From Cellulomonas sp. KH9 (GTDB lineage: Bacteria; Actinomycetota; Actinomycetes; Actinomycetales; Cellulomonadaceae), in NCBI RefSeq assembly GCF_900114185.1, contig NZ_FOSE01000003.1:186001-250000 (forward strand): 64,000 bases of DNA, given 5' to 3'. Every line of letters starts with the position of its first letter. Position 1 is the first letter of the stretch. Position numbers and translations under genes: made by a program. Under the pieces are notes generated by a model. The model had not been told where the DNA came from. It searched no databases and saw only the letters and a list, made by a program, of their open reading frames with translations. Below are positions 8,905-17,454 of this stretch, piece after piece.

Positions 8905-9849
8905 TCAGTGCGGCAGCCGGTAGGTGGCCGCCGCCGGGTCCGGGTCGTCGCCCGGCGCCGGGTCCCGCGTCACCAGGCCGTCCGCGACGAGCGCGTCGAC
9001 GCAACGGGCCAGCTGGCCGGCGTCCGGCCACACCGCGGCCAGCACGTCGTGCGGCACCGGGGCGAGGGCCTCCCGCAGCAGCGCCATGACCCGGCCGCGC
9101 ACCTGCCGGTCCGTACCCGTCCACGCCTGCGTCCGGCGTCGGTGCGCGTGCGCGTCCGCCGGCCGGCCGGCGGCCAGCCACCGGCACCGGTCCGCCACCG
9201 GGCACGCGCCGCACCGCGGGGTGCGCGCCGTGCAGACCAGCGCCCCCAGCTCCATCGACGCGGCCGACCAGCGTGCCGCCGCCGCGTCGTCGTCCGGCAC
9301 CCACGCGGCCGCCCGGCGGACCTCCGCCGCCGTCTGCGCGGGCGCCGGCAGCGCCTCGCCCGCCGCGACGCGGGCCAGGACCCGGCGCACGTTGGTGTCC
9401 AGCACCACCGACCGGCGGCCGAACGCGAACGCGCGCACCGCCGCCGCGGTGTACGCCCCGACGCCCGGCAGGGCCAGCAGCGCGGCCTCGTCGTCCGGCA
9501 CCACCCCGCCGTGCCGCTCGACCACCACGCGGGCGCACTCCTGCAGGCGCAGCGCGCGGCGCGGGTAGCCCAGCCGGTCCCACGCCCGCAGCACGTCCGA
9601 CGTCGGTGCGGCGGCCAGGTCCGCGGGTGTCGGCCACCGTGCCAGCCAGGCGCGCCACGCCGGCTCCACCCGCACCACGGGGGTCTGCTGCAGCATCACC
9701 TCGCTGACGAGCACGCCCCACGGGGTGCGGTCGGCGGCACGCCACGGCAGGTCGCGCGCGTGCCGGTCGAACCACGCCACCACGTCCGCGCGCACCGACG
9801 GGTCGGGTGTGTCGGTCACCGGGGACGGGGTCTGCTGCGCGGCGGGCAC
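8905..9849 (-). CDS. mutY: A/G-specific adenine DNA glycosylase
   Basis: This 314-residue base-excision repair enzyme removes adenine mispaired with 8-oxoguanine. Seen: SEVMLQQTPV with catalytic Glu50, the helix-hairpin-helix LPGVGAYTAAAVRAFAF, catalytic Asp151 in VVLDTNVRR, and the 4Fe-4S ligands Cys206, Cys213, Cys216 and Cys222 with C-x6-C-x2-C-x5-C spacing. The C-terminal Nudix-like 8-oxoG recognition domain of E. coli MutY is missing or much shortened, common in actinobacteria. GTG 9849 is the start. It is transcribed alone and converges with the acetyltransferase gene. Confidence 0.93.
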   Translation of the reverse strand: MPAAQQTPSPVTDTPDPSVRADVVAWFDRHARDLPWRAADRTPWGVLVSEVMLQQTPVVRVEPAWRAWLARWPTPADLAAAPTSDVLRAWDRLGYPRRALRLQECARVVVERHGGVVPDDEAALLALPGVGAYTAAAVRAFAFGRRSVVLDTNVRRVLARVAAGEALPAPAQTAAEVRRAAAWVPDDDAAAARWSAASMELGALVCTARTPRCGACPVADRCRWLAAGRPADAHAHRRRTQAWTGTDRQVRGRVMALLREALAPVPHDVLAAVWPDAGQLARCVDALVADGLVTRDPAPGDDPDPAAATYRLPH

Positions 9850-10039
9850 GCCTCATGGTGCCGGTGACGGTCGGGTGTGCCAACTCGCCCCGGGCCGTCG
9901 TCGGGGCGTGCGAGGACGGGCGGCGGGGCCGGGCGCGTCGGCGCGCCGTGCAGCGCGTCGGGCGGCGCGCGGGGCGGCGGGCTCGTACCGTGGTCGCGCA
10001 CAGCCAGCCCGCGCGCGGAGCCCACCTCGGAGGTCCTGC

Positions 10040-10666
10040 ATGAACGACCGGACGCCCCCGGCGGCGCGCGCGCCCCGGCCGGTGCCGCCGCCGCGGCCGC
10101 CCGCCCGGGTGTTCTGGATCCGGCGGTTCGTGGTGCTCGGGCTGCCGGTGCTGCTGATCGTGCTGCTCGTCGTCTGGCTGACGGGCCGTGGCGGTGACGG
10201 TGAGCCCGGTGCCGCGCCCTCGCCCGAGGCGCCGCAGGTCACACCGTCGACGCCGCCCGTCGACGAGCCCGGGGTGGGTGACTGCACCCCCGAGCAGCTC
10301 GTCCTGGCGATCACCCCCGGGGCCGAGACGTTCCCCGCCGCGGTGGACCCCACCTTCGAGGTCGGGGTCACCAACTCCGGTGCCGAGCCGTGCCTCGTCG
10401 ACGTCGGGGACGCCCAGCGGGAGGTCCTCATCACGTCCGGCGACGACCGTGTGTGGTCGAGCCGTGACTGCGCGGCCGAGGACGCCGCGCCCCGGACCCT
10501 GCTGCTCGCCGGGGGGCAGTCGGACGTCACGCAGCTCGTGTGGCCGCGGGAGCGGTCCGCCGCCGGCTGCGCGGGCGGTCTGCCGGACCCGGGGGCCGGC
10601 ACCTACTCGGTCACCCTGACGGCGGCCGGTGCGACCTCACCGCCGGCGGTGTTCGGCCTGGGCTGA
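10040..10666 (+). CDS. Membrane-anchored secreted-domain protein, unknown function
   Basis: This 208-residue protein has a Pro-rich cytosolic leader, one membrane helix (FVVLGLPVLLIVLLVVWLTG, about residues 30-50), a Pro/Ala linker, and an extracytoplasmic domain of about 130 residues. That domain contains Cys at CTPEQ, EPCLVD, RDCAA and AAGCAGG, so disulfides are likely. The fold resembles small immunoglobulin-like domains (FEVGVTNSGAEPCLVDVG), but I cannot name a family. ATG 10040 follows GGAGG. TACCGT at 9986-9991 could be its -10 element, giving a leader of about 45 bases. It converges with disA. Confidence 0.8.
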   Translation: MNDRTPPAARAPRPVPPPRPPARVFWIRRFVVLGLPVLLIVLLVVWLTGRGGDGEPGAAPSPEAPQVTPSTPPVDEPGVGDCTPEQLVLAITPGAETFPAAVDPTFEVGVTNSGAEPCLVDVGDAQREVLITSGDDRVWSSRDCAAEDAAPRTLLLAGGQSDVTQLVWPRERSAAGCAGGLPDPGAGTYSVTLTAAGATSPPAVFGLG

Positions 10667-10684
10667 GGCCGCACCGCGGTGCGC

Positions 10685-10738
10685 CGGACGCAGCGCCGGC
10701 GCCGGACGCAGCGCCGGGATCGGACGCAGCGCCGGGGC
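10685..10738. repeat. Three tandem 18-bp repeats between convergent genes
   Basis: Three head-to-tail copies of CGGACGCAGCGCCGGNNN occupy 10685-10702, 10703-10720 and 10721-10738. The array starts 19 bases after the stop of the upstream membrane protein, and its last base is shared with the disA stop codon. It is not part of either annotated protein. Possible roles are a bidirectional transcription end or slippage-derived junk; neither can be decided here. Confidence 0.8.
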
Positions 10739-11859
10739 TAGACGTACCGCTCGAGGATGCTCGACTCCGCGAGCCGCGACAGCCCCTCACGGACCGAGCG
10801 TGCGCGCTGCTCACCCACGCCGTCGACCGCCATGAGGTCGTCGATGGTGGCGGCCAGGAGCTTCTGCAGCCCGCCGAAGTGCCCGACCAGCCGGTCGACG
10901 ACCGGGCCGGGCAGCCGGGGCACCTTGGACAGCAGCCGGTAGCCGCGGGGCCCGACCGCGGCGTCGAGCTCCTCGCCGCCGCCCGGCAGGCCCAGGACGC
11001 GGGCGATGTGCGCGATGTCGAGCAGCTGCGTCGAGTCGAGCTCGGCGAGCGCGCCCGGGACCGTCTCGACGGTACGCCGGGAGGTGTCCACGTAGTCGCG
11101 GATCACGAGCTCGCGCTCCGTGCCGACGCCGCCGACGAGCTCGTCGAGCTGCAGGGTCAGCAGGCGGCCGTCGGTGCCGAGCTCCACCACGTAGCCGGCG
11201 ATCTCGTCGGAGATGCGGCGGACCATCTCGAGGCGCTGGACGACCGCGGACACGTCGCGGACGGTGACGAGGTCCTCGATCTCGAGCGCCGACAGGGTGC
11301 CGCTGACCTCGTCGAGGCGGGCCTTGTACCGCTCGAGCGTGGCGAGGGCCTGGTTGGCGCGCGACAGGATCGTCGTGGAGTCCTCGAGCACGTAGCGCTG
11401 CGCCCCGACGTACAGGGCGACGATCCGCATGGACGCGGACACCGAGATGACCGGCAGGCCGGTCTGCTTGGCGACCCGCTCCGCGGTGCGGTGCCGGGTG
11501 CCGGACTCGGACGTCTGGATCGACGGGTCCGGCAGGAGCTGTACCGCCGCCCGCACGATGCGGTCGCGGACGGGGTCGATGACGACCGCGCCGTCCATCT
11601 TGGCCAGCTCGCGCAGGCGGGTGGCGGAGAACTCGACGTCGAGCACGAACCCCCCGGAGCACAGCGACTCCACGGTGGGGTCCATGCCGAGGACGATGAG
11701 CGCCCCCGTGCGGCCGCGCAGGATCCGCTCGAGGCCGTCGCGGAGCTCCGATCCGGGGGCGACAGCGGCGAGCGTGGACCTCAGCAGGTCCTCCTGGTGC
11801 GAGTGGGGCACCTGCGAATCGTATCGGGGGCGTGACGTGTTGTCCGAGCGCTTGCTCAC
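10738..11859 (-). CDS. disA: DNA integrity scanning diadenylate cyclase
   Basis: This 373-residue enzyme makes c-di-AMP from two ATP and scans DNA for recombination intermediates. Seen: the DAC catalytic domain at about residues 20-150, with the DGA motif at 89-91 and RHR at 122-124; a helical linker; and a C-terminal RuvA-like helix-hairpin-helix domain ([21 protein letters not shown]). The length matches the family. Its GTG start overlaps the radA stop by 4 bases (GTGA), so translation is probably coupled to radA. A tandem-repeat array lies immediately after its stop. Confidence 0.97.
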   Translation of the reverse strand: MSKRSDNTSRPRYDSQVPHSHQEDLLRSTLAAVAPGSELRDGLERILRGRTGALIVLGMDPTVESLCSGGFVLDVEFSATRLRELAKMDGAVVIDPVRDRIVRAAVQLLPDPSIQTSESGTRHRTAERVAKQTGLPVISVSASMRIVALYVGAQRYVLEDSTTILSRANQALATLERYKARLDEVSGTLSALEIEDLVTVRDVSAVVQRLEMVRRISDEIAGYVVELGTDGRLLTLQLDELVGGVGTERELVIRDYVDTSRRTVETVPGALAELDSTQLLDIAHIARVLGLPGGGEELDAAVGPRGYRLLSKVPRLPGPVVDRLVGHFGGLQKLLAATIDDLMAVDGVGEQRARSVREGLSRLAESSILERYV

Positions 11860-13277
11860 GCGTCGGCGGCCGGTGCGAGCCCGGCCAGGACGGCGGCCGC
11901 CAGGTCCGGGGCCTCGACGACGCGCAGACCGTCCGGCACGGCCACCTCCGCGAGCGTGCCGGCCGGGACCACGGCGCGCAGGCAGCCGAGGCGGGCGGCC
12001 TCCGCGAGCCGGCGCCCGACGCCGGGGACGGGGCGGATCTCACCGGCCAGCCCCACCTCGCCGATCGCCACGAGACCGGCGTGCACGGGCACGTTCTCCC
12101 GCCCGCTGACGGCGGCCAGCGCGAGCGCCAGGTCCGCGGCGGGCTCGACGACCCGGGCCCCGCCGACGGTCGAGACGTACACGTCCTGGTCGGCCAGCCG
12201 TGCGCCGAGGCGCCGCTGCAGCACGGCCAGGACCATGGCGAGGCGGCTGCCGTCCACGCCGCTGGTGGTGCGCCGCGGGTTGGGCACCACGCTGGGCGCC
12301 ACCAGGGCCTGGACCTCGGCCGCGAGCGGTCGTCGGCCCTCGAGCGTGACGGTGAGGCAGGTGCCGGGCACGTCGCTGACCAGCCGGGACGTGAACAGCC
12401 CGGACGGGTCGGCCAGCCCGACGATCCCGTGCTCCGAGAGGTCGAAGCAGCCGACCTCGTCGGTCGGTCCGTACCGGTTCTTGGTGGCGCGCAGCAGCCG
12501 CAGCCGGGAGTGCCGCTCACCCTCGAACTGGCAGACCACGTCGACCAGGTGCTCGAGCGTGCGCGGCCCTGCCACCGAGCCGTCCTTGGTGACGTGGCCG
12601 ACGAGCACCACGGGCAGCGCACGGGACTTGGCGGCGGTGATCAGCGCCGCCGTGACCTCGCGCACCTGGGAGACGCCGCCGGGCGCGCCCTCGACCTGGG
12701 CCGACGTGAAGGTCTGCACCGAGTCCAGCACGAGCAGGTCGGGGTCGACGCTCTCGACGTGGCCCAGCACGGTGCCCAGGTCCGTCTCCGCGGCGAGCAG
12801 GAGCGTCGGCGCCAGCGCGTGGATCCGCCCCGCGCGCAGCCGCACCTGCGCCGCCGACTCCTCGCCGGTGACGTACAGGACGCGCCGGCCGGTGCGCGCG
12901 GCCCGGGCCGCGACGTCCAGCAGCAGCGTCGACTTGCCGACGCCGGGCTCGCCCGCCAGCAGCACGACGGCGCCGGGCACGAGCCCGCCGCCCAGCACGC
13001 GGTCGAGCTCGTCGACGCCCGTCGGGCGGGCGGCGGCCGCGTCGACGTCGATCTCCTCGATGGGGCGGGCCGGGTTGCGCGTCGGGGCGACGGCGACGGT
13101 GCGCGGCCCGCCGGAGCCGGGGCCGGCGTCCTCGACCACCGAGCCCCACTCCTGGCACTCGCCGCACCGTCCCACCCACTTGGTGGTGGTCCACCCGCAC
13201 TCGGTGCAGCGGAACCCGGGGCGCTCGGTGGCGCGCTCGGTGCCGGGGCGGGTGCGGCGGGTGGTCGTCTGGCTCAC
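11856..13277 (-). CDS. radA: DNA repair protein RadA
   Basis: This 473-residue RecA-like branch-migration ATPase acts in recombination repair. Seen: an N-terminal zinc finger with Cys24, Cys27, Cys38 and Cys41; Walker [10 protein letters not shown] at 109-117; the RadA signature KNRYG; and a C-terminal Lon-protease-like domain ([18 protein letters not shown]). GTG 13277 was chosen because TACCGT lies exactly 7 bases upstream, consistent with a leaderless transcript. It is the upstream partner of disA with a GTGA overlap, a conserved arrangement in actinobacteria. It is divergent from the TetR regulator. Confidence 0.96.
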   Translation of the reverse strand: MSQTTTRRTRPGTERATERPGFRCTECGWTTTKWVGRCGECQEWGSVVEDAGPGSGGPRTVAVAPTRNPARPIEEIDVDAAAARPTGVDELDRVLGGGLVPGAVVLLAGEPGVGKSTLLLDVAARAARTGRRVLYVTGEESAAQVRLRAGRIHALAPTLLLAAETDLGTVLGHVESVDPDLLVLDSVQTFTSAQVEGAPGGVSQVREVTAALITAAKSRALPVVLVGHVTKDGSVAGPRTLEHLVDVVCQFEGERHSRLRLLRATKNRYGPTDEVGCFDLSEHGIVGLADPSGLFTSRLVSDVPGTCLTVTLEGRRPLAAEVQALVAPSVVPNPRRTTSGVDGSRLAMVLAVLQRRLGARLADQDVYVSTVGGARVVEPAADLALALAAVSGRENVPVHAGLVAIGEVGLAGEIRPVPGVGRRLAEAARLGCLRAVVPAGTLAEVAVPDGLRVVEAPDLAAAVLAGLAPAADA

Positions 13278-13358
13278 GGGACGCACGGTACGTGCCTCCA
13301 CCGACACCGGCGTCGGACCGCGCGGGCGGGGCTGGACGCACCTGTCCCGGGCAGGGGG

Positions 13359-13404
13359 TTGTGGCAGCCCTGAACGAGCGTTTAGTATGCTGAACGTGCG
13401 ATCA
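13359..13404 (+). promoter_or_regulatory. Promoter with two tandem operator palindromes for the TetR-ABC operon
   Basis: A -35-like TTGTGG (13359-13364), an 18-base spacer and a -10 TAGTAT (13383-13388) lead to a GTG 7 bases on. Two near-perfect 14-bp palindromes flank the -10: TGAACG-AG-CGTTTA (13371-13384) and TGAACG-TG-CGATCA (13391-13404), 20 bp centre to centre. Each has one mismatched pair. Two helical turns between the sites suits two TetR dimers on one face of the DNA, so autorepression is likely. Confidence 0.65.
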
Positions 13405-14058
13405 GTCGACGACCTCACCGCGCGTGCGCGGATCCGTGACGCGGCGATGCTGCGGTTCGGGCGCGACGGGTTCGGTGCCGGCCTGCGGCAGGTCGCCGCC
13501 GACGCCGGCGTGAGCCCCGCGCTCGTGCTGCACCACTTCGGGTCGAAGGGCGGGCTGCGCGAGGCCTGCGACCGCTACGTGCACGACGAGCTGCGGGCCG
13601 TGAAGTCCGACGCGCTGGACCGCCCGGCCGGCGAGGTCGTGGCCGAGCTCGCCGCGACGGCGCAGTACGCGCCGCTGGTCACGTACCTCGTGCGCGTGGT
13701 CCTCGACGGCGGGCCCGGGGCCGCGGCGTTCGTCGACGGGCTCGTCGCCGACACGGCCGCGTACCTCGAGCACGGTGAGCGCACCGGCACCGTGCGCCCC
13801 ACGTCCGACCCGCAGGGGCGGGCCCGCTACGTCGTCGCCGGCCAGCTCGGGCTGCTGCTGCTCACGCAGCTCGAGGCGGCCGCGGGTCGTGCGCCGTCGC
13901 CGACGACCGACCCGGCGGCGGCCCTCGCCCACATCACCGCCACGACCATGCAGGCCGGCCTGGAGCTCTTCACGCACGGCCTGCTCACCGACTCCACCTA
14001 CCTCGACGCGTGGCGCGCCGGGGAGCGCACCGCCCCACCCGCCCGGGAGCAGCCATGA
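13396..14058 (+). CDS. TetR-family regulator of the adjacent ABC exporter
   Basis: This 220-residue repressor has an N-terminal TetR helix-turn-helix (LRQVAADAGVSPALVLHHFGSK) and a variable ligand domain. GTG 13396 was chosen because a good -10 (TAGTAT) ends 7 bases before it, fitting a leaderless mRNA; ATG 13387 would add three residues but lies against that -10. Two tandem palindromes overlap the promoter. The stop overlaps the ATG of the ABC ATPase gene (ATGA), so the three genes form one coupled operon. By analogy with similar operons it probably senses the toxic substrate that the transporter exports. Confidence 0.88.
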   Translation: MRSVDDLTARARIRDAAMLRFGRDGFGAGLRQVAADAGVSPALVLHHFGSKGGLREACDRYVHDELRAVKSDALDRPAGEVVAELAATAQYAPLVTYLVRVVLDGGPGAAAFVDGLVADTAAYLEHGERTGTVRPTSDPQGRARYVVAGQLGLLLLTQLEAAAGRAPSPTTDPAAALAHITATTMQAGLELFTHGLLTDSTYLDAWRAGERTAPPAREQP

Positions 14059-14975
14059 CGGACGCGATCGCGGTCCGGGGCCTGGTCAAGACGTTCGGCC
14101 GCACGCGCGCGCTCGACGGTCTCGACCTGCACGTGCGCACCGGGGAGGTGCACGGGTTCCTCGGCCCCAACGGTGCCGGCAAGTCGACGACGATCCGGGT
14201 GCTGCTGGGGCTGCTGCGGGCGGACGCGGGCGAGGCGCGGCTGCTCGGCGGCGACCCGTGGGGCGACGCGGTCGCGCTGCACCGCCGGGTCGCGCACGTG
14301 CCGGCCGACGTGACGCTGTGGCCGCAGCTGACGGGCGGCGAGACGATCGACCTGCTCGGCAGGCTGCGCGGCGGTGTGGACCCGCGGCGGCGCGACGCGC
14401 TGGTCGAGCGGTTCGAGCTCGACCCGCGGGTGCGGGCGCGCGCCTACTCGACGGGCAACCGCAAGAAGGTCGCACTGGTCGCGGCGCTCGCGGCGGACGT
14501 CGACCTGCTCCTGCTCGACGAGCCCACGTCCGGCCTGGACCCGCTGATGGGGGCCGTGTTCCAGGAGGTCGTGCGGGAGGCCGCCGCCGACGGGCGCACC
14601 GTGCTGCTGTCGAGCCACGTGCTCGCGGAGGTCGAGGCGCTCGCGGACCGCGTGACGATCATCCGGCGCGGCCGTGCCGTGAGCACCGGCACGCTGGAGG
14701 ACCTGCGCGGGCTGACGCGCACGACCGTGGTCGCCGGCGTCGCGGACGTCGCCGGTGCCCGCCGGGCGCTCACGGCGCTCGAGGGCGTCCACCACCTGGC
14801 CGCCGACGACGCGCACGTGACGCTCGCCGTCGACGCCCCCGCGCTCGGTGCGGTGCTGGCGGCGCTCGCCGCGCACGGCGTGCGGTCCGTCGTGGCGCAC
14901 CCGCCGACCCTGGAGGACGTGTTCCTGCGGCAGTACGGCGACGAGCTCGCCGGCCTCGGTGTGGGGGACCGGTGA
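14055..14975 (+). CDS. ABC transporter ATP-binding protein (drug-export type)
   Basis: This 306-residue ATPase of the DrrA/CcmA-like class energises the permease encoded next. Seen: Walker A GPNGAGKST at 37-45, a divergent signature motif (YSTGNRKKVAL in place of LSGGQ, normal for this subfamily), Walker B LLLLDEPTSGLD, and the switch His in LLSSHVLAEVE. A C-terminal extension of about 80 residues, ending TLEDVFLRQYG, is typical of antibiotic-export ATPases. It overlaps its neighbours by ATGA at the start and GTGA at the end. Confidence 0.94.
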   Translation: MTDAIAVRGLVKTFGRTRALDGLDLHVRTGEVHGFLGPNGAGKSTTIRVLLGLLRADAGEARLLGGDPWGDAVALHRRVAHVPADVTLWPQLTGGETIDLLGRLRGGVDPRRRDALVERFELDPRVRARAYSTGNRKKVALVAALAADVDLLLLDEPTSGLDPLMGAVFQEVVREAAADGRTVLLSSHVLAEVEALADRVTIIRRGRAVSTGTLEDLRGLTRTTVVAGVADVAGARRALTALEGVHHLAADDAHVTLAVDAPALGAVLAALAAHGVRSVVAHPPTLEDVFLRQYGDELAGLGVGDR

Positions 14976-16612
14976 CGACCGCCGCGGTCCGGCCGGGTCC
15001 GGCGCCCGGGCGCGGGGTCACGACGCCTCACGGACCGCTCGCGGGCACCGGCCGGCTGCTGCGGCTGGCGCTGCGCACGGACCGCTGGACGACCGCCGTC
15101 TGGGCCGTCGCCGTCGCCGGGCTCACGCACGCGTCGGTCGTCGCCCTGGCCGAGCTGTACCGGGCGCCGGAGCAGCAGGCGGCGCGGGCGGAGCTGATCG
15201 CCGCGCCCGCCGCGACGGCGCTCGCGGGCCCGGGCCACGGGCTCGACGACTACACGCTCGGCGCGATGACGGCGAACGAGCTGGGGCTGTGGGTGATGGT
15301 CCCGGTCGCGATCATGGGCGTGCTCGCGGTGTCGCGGCACCTGCGGGCGCCGGAGGAGGACGGGCGGCTGGAGATCCTGCGCTCGCAGCCGGTCGGGCGC
15401 GCGGCGCCGGTCGTCGCCGGGCTGCTGGCGGCCGCGACGGGCGTCCTCGTCGTCGGGGCCGTGCTGCTGGCCGCGCTGCTGACGACCGACCTGGACCCCG
15501 GCGGCTCGGTGCTGCTGGTCGCCTCCGTGGTCGCCGTCGCGCTGGTGCTCGCGTCGGCGACGGCCGTGGTCGCCCAGCTCACGACCCACGCGCGCACGTC
15601 CGACGCGCTGGGCATGGCGCTGCTCGGCCTCGCGTTCCTGCTGCGCGCCGTCGGCGACGTCCGGGGGCCGCGCAGCACGAGCGTGTGGACGTGGGCGTCA
15701 CCGTTCGGGTGGTCGCAGGCGACGGCGCCGTACACGCTGGACCGCTGGTGGCCGCTGCTCGCGAGCGTCGCCGCGGTCGTCGTCGACGTGCTGGTCGCGG
15801 CCGTGCTCGTACGGCGGCGGGACCTGGGCACCGGCCTGCTGCCGGAGCGGCCGGGCCCCGCGCGCGGGCGCGTGGCCGGGCTCGTCGGGCTCGCGTGGCG
15901 CTCGCGGCGCACGGCGGTGCTGTCGTGGGGGACCGGTGTCGTCGTGACCGGTGCGCTCATCGGGGTGCTCGCCGCGGCCGTCGTCGACTTCGTGGACGGC
16001 GACGCGGACCTCGCGGCGATCCTGGGCGAGCCGGACGACGCGGTCGCGGCCGTGCTCGCGCTGTACGTCGTGGTCCTCGCGGTCGCCGCCGCCGCGTACG
16101 TGGCCACCGCCGTGGGCGCCGCGCGCGCCGACGAGACGTCCGGTCGCGCCGCAGGGCTGCTGGTGCTGCCCGTCCCGCGCGTGCGCTGGCTCGGCGCGCA
16201 CGTCGGGCTCGCGGCCGTCGCCGCGACGGCGATGATGCTGCTGGCCGGCCTCCTCATGGGCGCGGGGGCCGCCGTGACGCTGCACGACGCCGGCCAGGTC
16301 GGCAGGCTCGCGGGCGCCGCGGCCGTCACGGTGCCGGGGGTCCTCGTCGTCCTCGGGGTGGCGACGGCGCTGCTGGGCCTGCTGCCGCGGGCGACCGGCG
16401 CCGTGTGGGCGTACGTCGCGTACGTCGGGACCGTCGGGCTCTTCGGCGAGCTGCTGCCGGACGGCGCCGACGCGCTGTCGCCGTTCACCCACCTGCCGGC
16501 CCTGCCGGCCGCACCCATGGACTGGCCGCCGGTCCTCGCCGTGACGGCGGTCGCGGTGCTGCTCGTCGCCGCGGGCCTCGCCGGGGTGCGGCGTCGCGAC
16601 GTCGACGGCTGA
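14972..16612 (+). CDS. ABC transporter permease, polyketide-antibiotic exporter type
   Basis: This 546-residue membrane protein has about 12 hydrophobic helices in two similar halves, like the TnrB3/OleC5-type permeases that export polyketide antibiotics in actinomycetes. Recognisable features are HLRAPEEDGRLEILRSQPVGR after the first helices and the matching ADETSGRAAGLLVLPVPRVRWLGAH in the second half. These are the coupling-helix regions expected to contact the ATPase. It is the last gene of the TetR-ATPase-permease operon (GTGA overlap). The substrate is unknown. Confidence 0.88.
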   Translation: MTTAAVRPGPAPGRGVTTPHGPLAGTGRLLRLALRTDRWTTAVWAVAVAGLTHASVVALAELYRAPEQQAARAELIAAPAATALAGPGHGLDDYTLGAMTANELGLWVMVPVAIMGVLAVSRHLRAPEEDGRLEILRSQPVGRAAPVVAGLLAAATGVLVVGAVLLAALLTTDLDPGGSVLLVASVVAVALVLASATAVVAQLTTHARTSDALGMALLGLAFLLRAVGDVRGPRSTSVWTWASPFGWSQATAPYTLDRWWPLLASVAAVVVDVLVAAVLVRRRDLGTGLLPERPGPARGRVAGLVGLAWRSRRTAVLSWGTGVVVTGALIGVLAAAVVDFVDGDADLAAILGEPDDAVAAVLALYVVVLAVAAAAYVATAVGAARADETSGRAAGLLVLPVPRVRWLGAHVGLAAVAATAMMLLAGLLMGAGAAVTLHDAGQVGRLAGAAAVTVPGVLVVLGVATALLGLLPRATGAVWAYVAYVGTVGLFGELLPDGADALSPFTHLPALPAAPMDWPPVLAVTAVAVLLVAAGLAGVRRRDVDG

Positions 16613-16676
16613 GCCCTCGGTAGGCTGCGCGTGGCTCGGCAGCCGCGGGCCACGCGACACGAGGAGACATCCGCGC

Positions 16677-17438
16677 ATGAGCGACACGGGACGACCCGGG
16701 CAGCCCCAGTGGGTGCCGGGTGCCACGGGACCGACGCACCGACCGGCCGTGACGCCGCAGGGAGTGCCCGGCCCCGTCGTCGGTGACGACGGCCCCGACG
16801 ACGGCGCACCGGGCGGCCGGCCCCGCTGGCTGCTGCCCGTGGTCATCGGCGCCGCGGTGCTCGTCGTCGCCGGCCTCGTCGCGGGTGCCGTCGCGCTCCT
16901 CGGCGGGGGCGAGGACGAGCCCGCGCCCGCCGAGACCGTCGTGCTGCCGGTCCCGACGCCGGCCGTCGCGCCCGCCGCCCGCCCCGCCACCACGGCGTTC
17001 GCGTCGGCGCTGCCGGCCTCGGTGCTGCAGTACGCGCTGGAGTCCTCGCAGGACGACGCCGAGTGGGTCGGCGCGGGTGCGCTGGAGGCGTACACCGAGA
17101 CGTTCACCGACGGCGACGGTGGCACGCTGACGGTCCGGGCCGCCCAGCTCGAGACGGCGGAGGAGGCCACGGCGTTCCTGCAGGGCCTCACCGCCGCGCT
17201 GCCGGCCGCCGCGCCGGACGCCGGTGAGCCCGCGTCCACCGAGCCGGCGCAGGCCGACGGCGCAGCCCTGCCGCAGACGGGGGAGGTCACGGTCGGCGGC
17301 GAGCCCGTCGGGACGTTCACGGTCGTCGACGCGGGGGACGGCACGGGCGTGGCGGTCTGGCAGAACGCCACCGCGGTGTTCCGGCTCACGGCGCCCCTCG
17401 CCGACGTCCTCGACGCGTACGCCGCCTACGGGCTGTAG
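16677..17438 (+). CDS. Membrane-anchored protein with extracytoplasmic domain, unknown
   Basis: This 253-residue protein has a Pro/Gly-rich cytosolic N-terminus, one membrane helix (WLLPVVIGAAVLVVAGLVAG, about residues 51-70), an acidic/Pro linker, and an extracytoplasmic alpha/beta domain of about 150 residues with no Cys and no catalytic motif I recognise. ATG 16677 has GAGGAG about 10 bases upstream. TAGGCT at 16620-16625 may be its -10. It converges with the histidine kinase gene, and nothing ties it functionally to that system. Confidence 0.75.
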   Translation: MSDTGRPGQPQWVPGATGPTHRPAVTPQGVPGPVVGDDGPDDGAPGGRPRWLLPVVIGAAVLVVAGLVAGAVALLGGGEDEPAPAETVVLPVPTPAVAPAARPATTAFASALPASVLQYALESSQDDAEWVGAGALEAYTETFTDGDGGTLTVRAAQLETAEEATAFLQGLTAALPAAAPDAGEPASTEPAQADGAALPQTGEVTVGGEPVGTFTVVDAGDGTGVAVWQNATAVFRLTAPLADVLDAYAAYGL

Positions 17439-17454
17439 CCGCCCCCGGCCGACG

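Noticed and set aside
13471-16623. Arg-rich plus-strand frames across the TetR-ABC operon as possible extra genes
   Set aside because: They overlap three clearly functional genes with ordered motifs and 4-base coupling; no domain is visible in the alternative frames.
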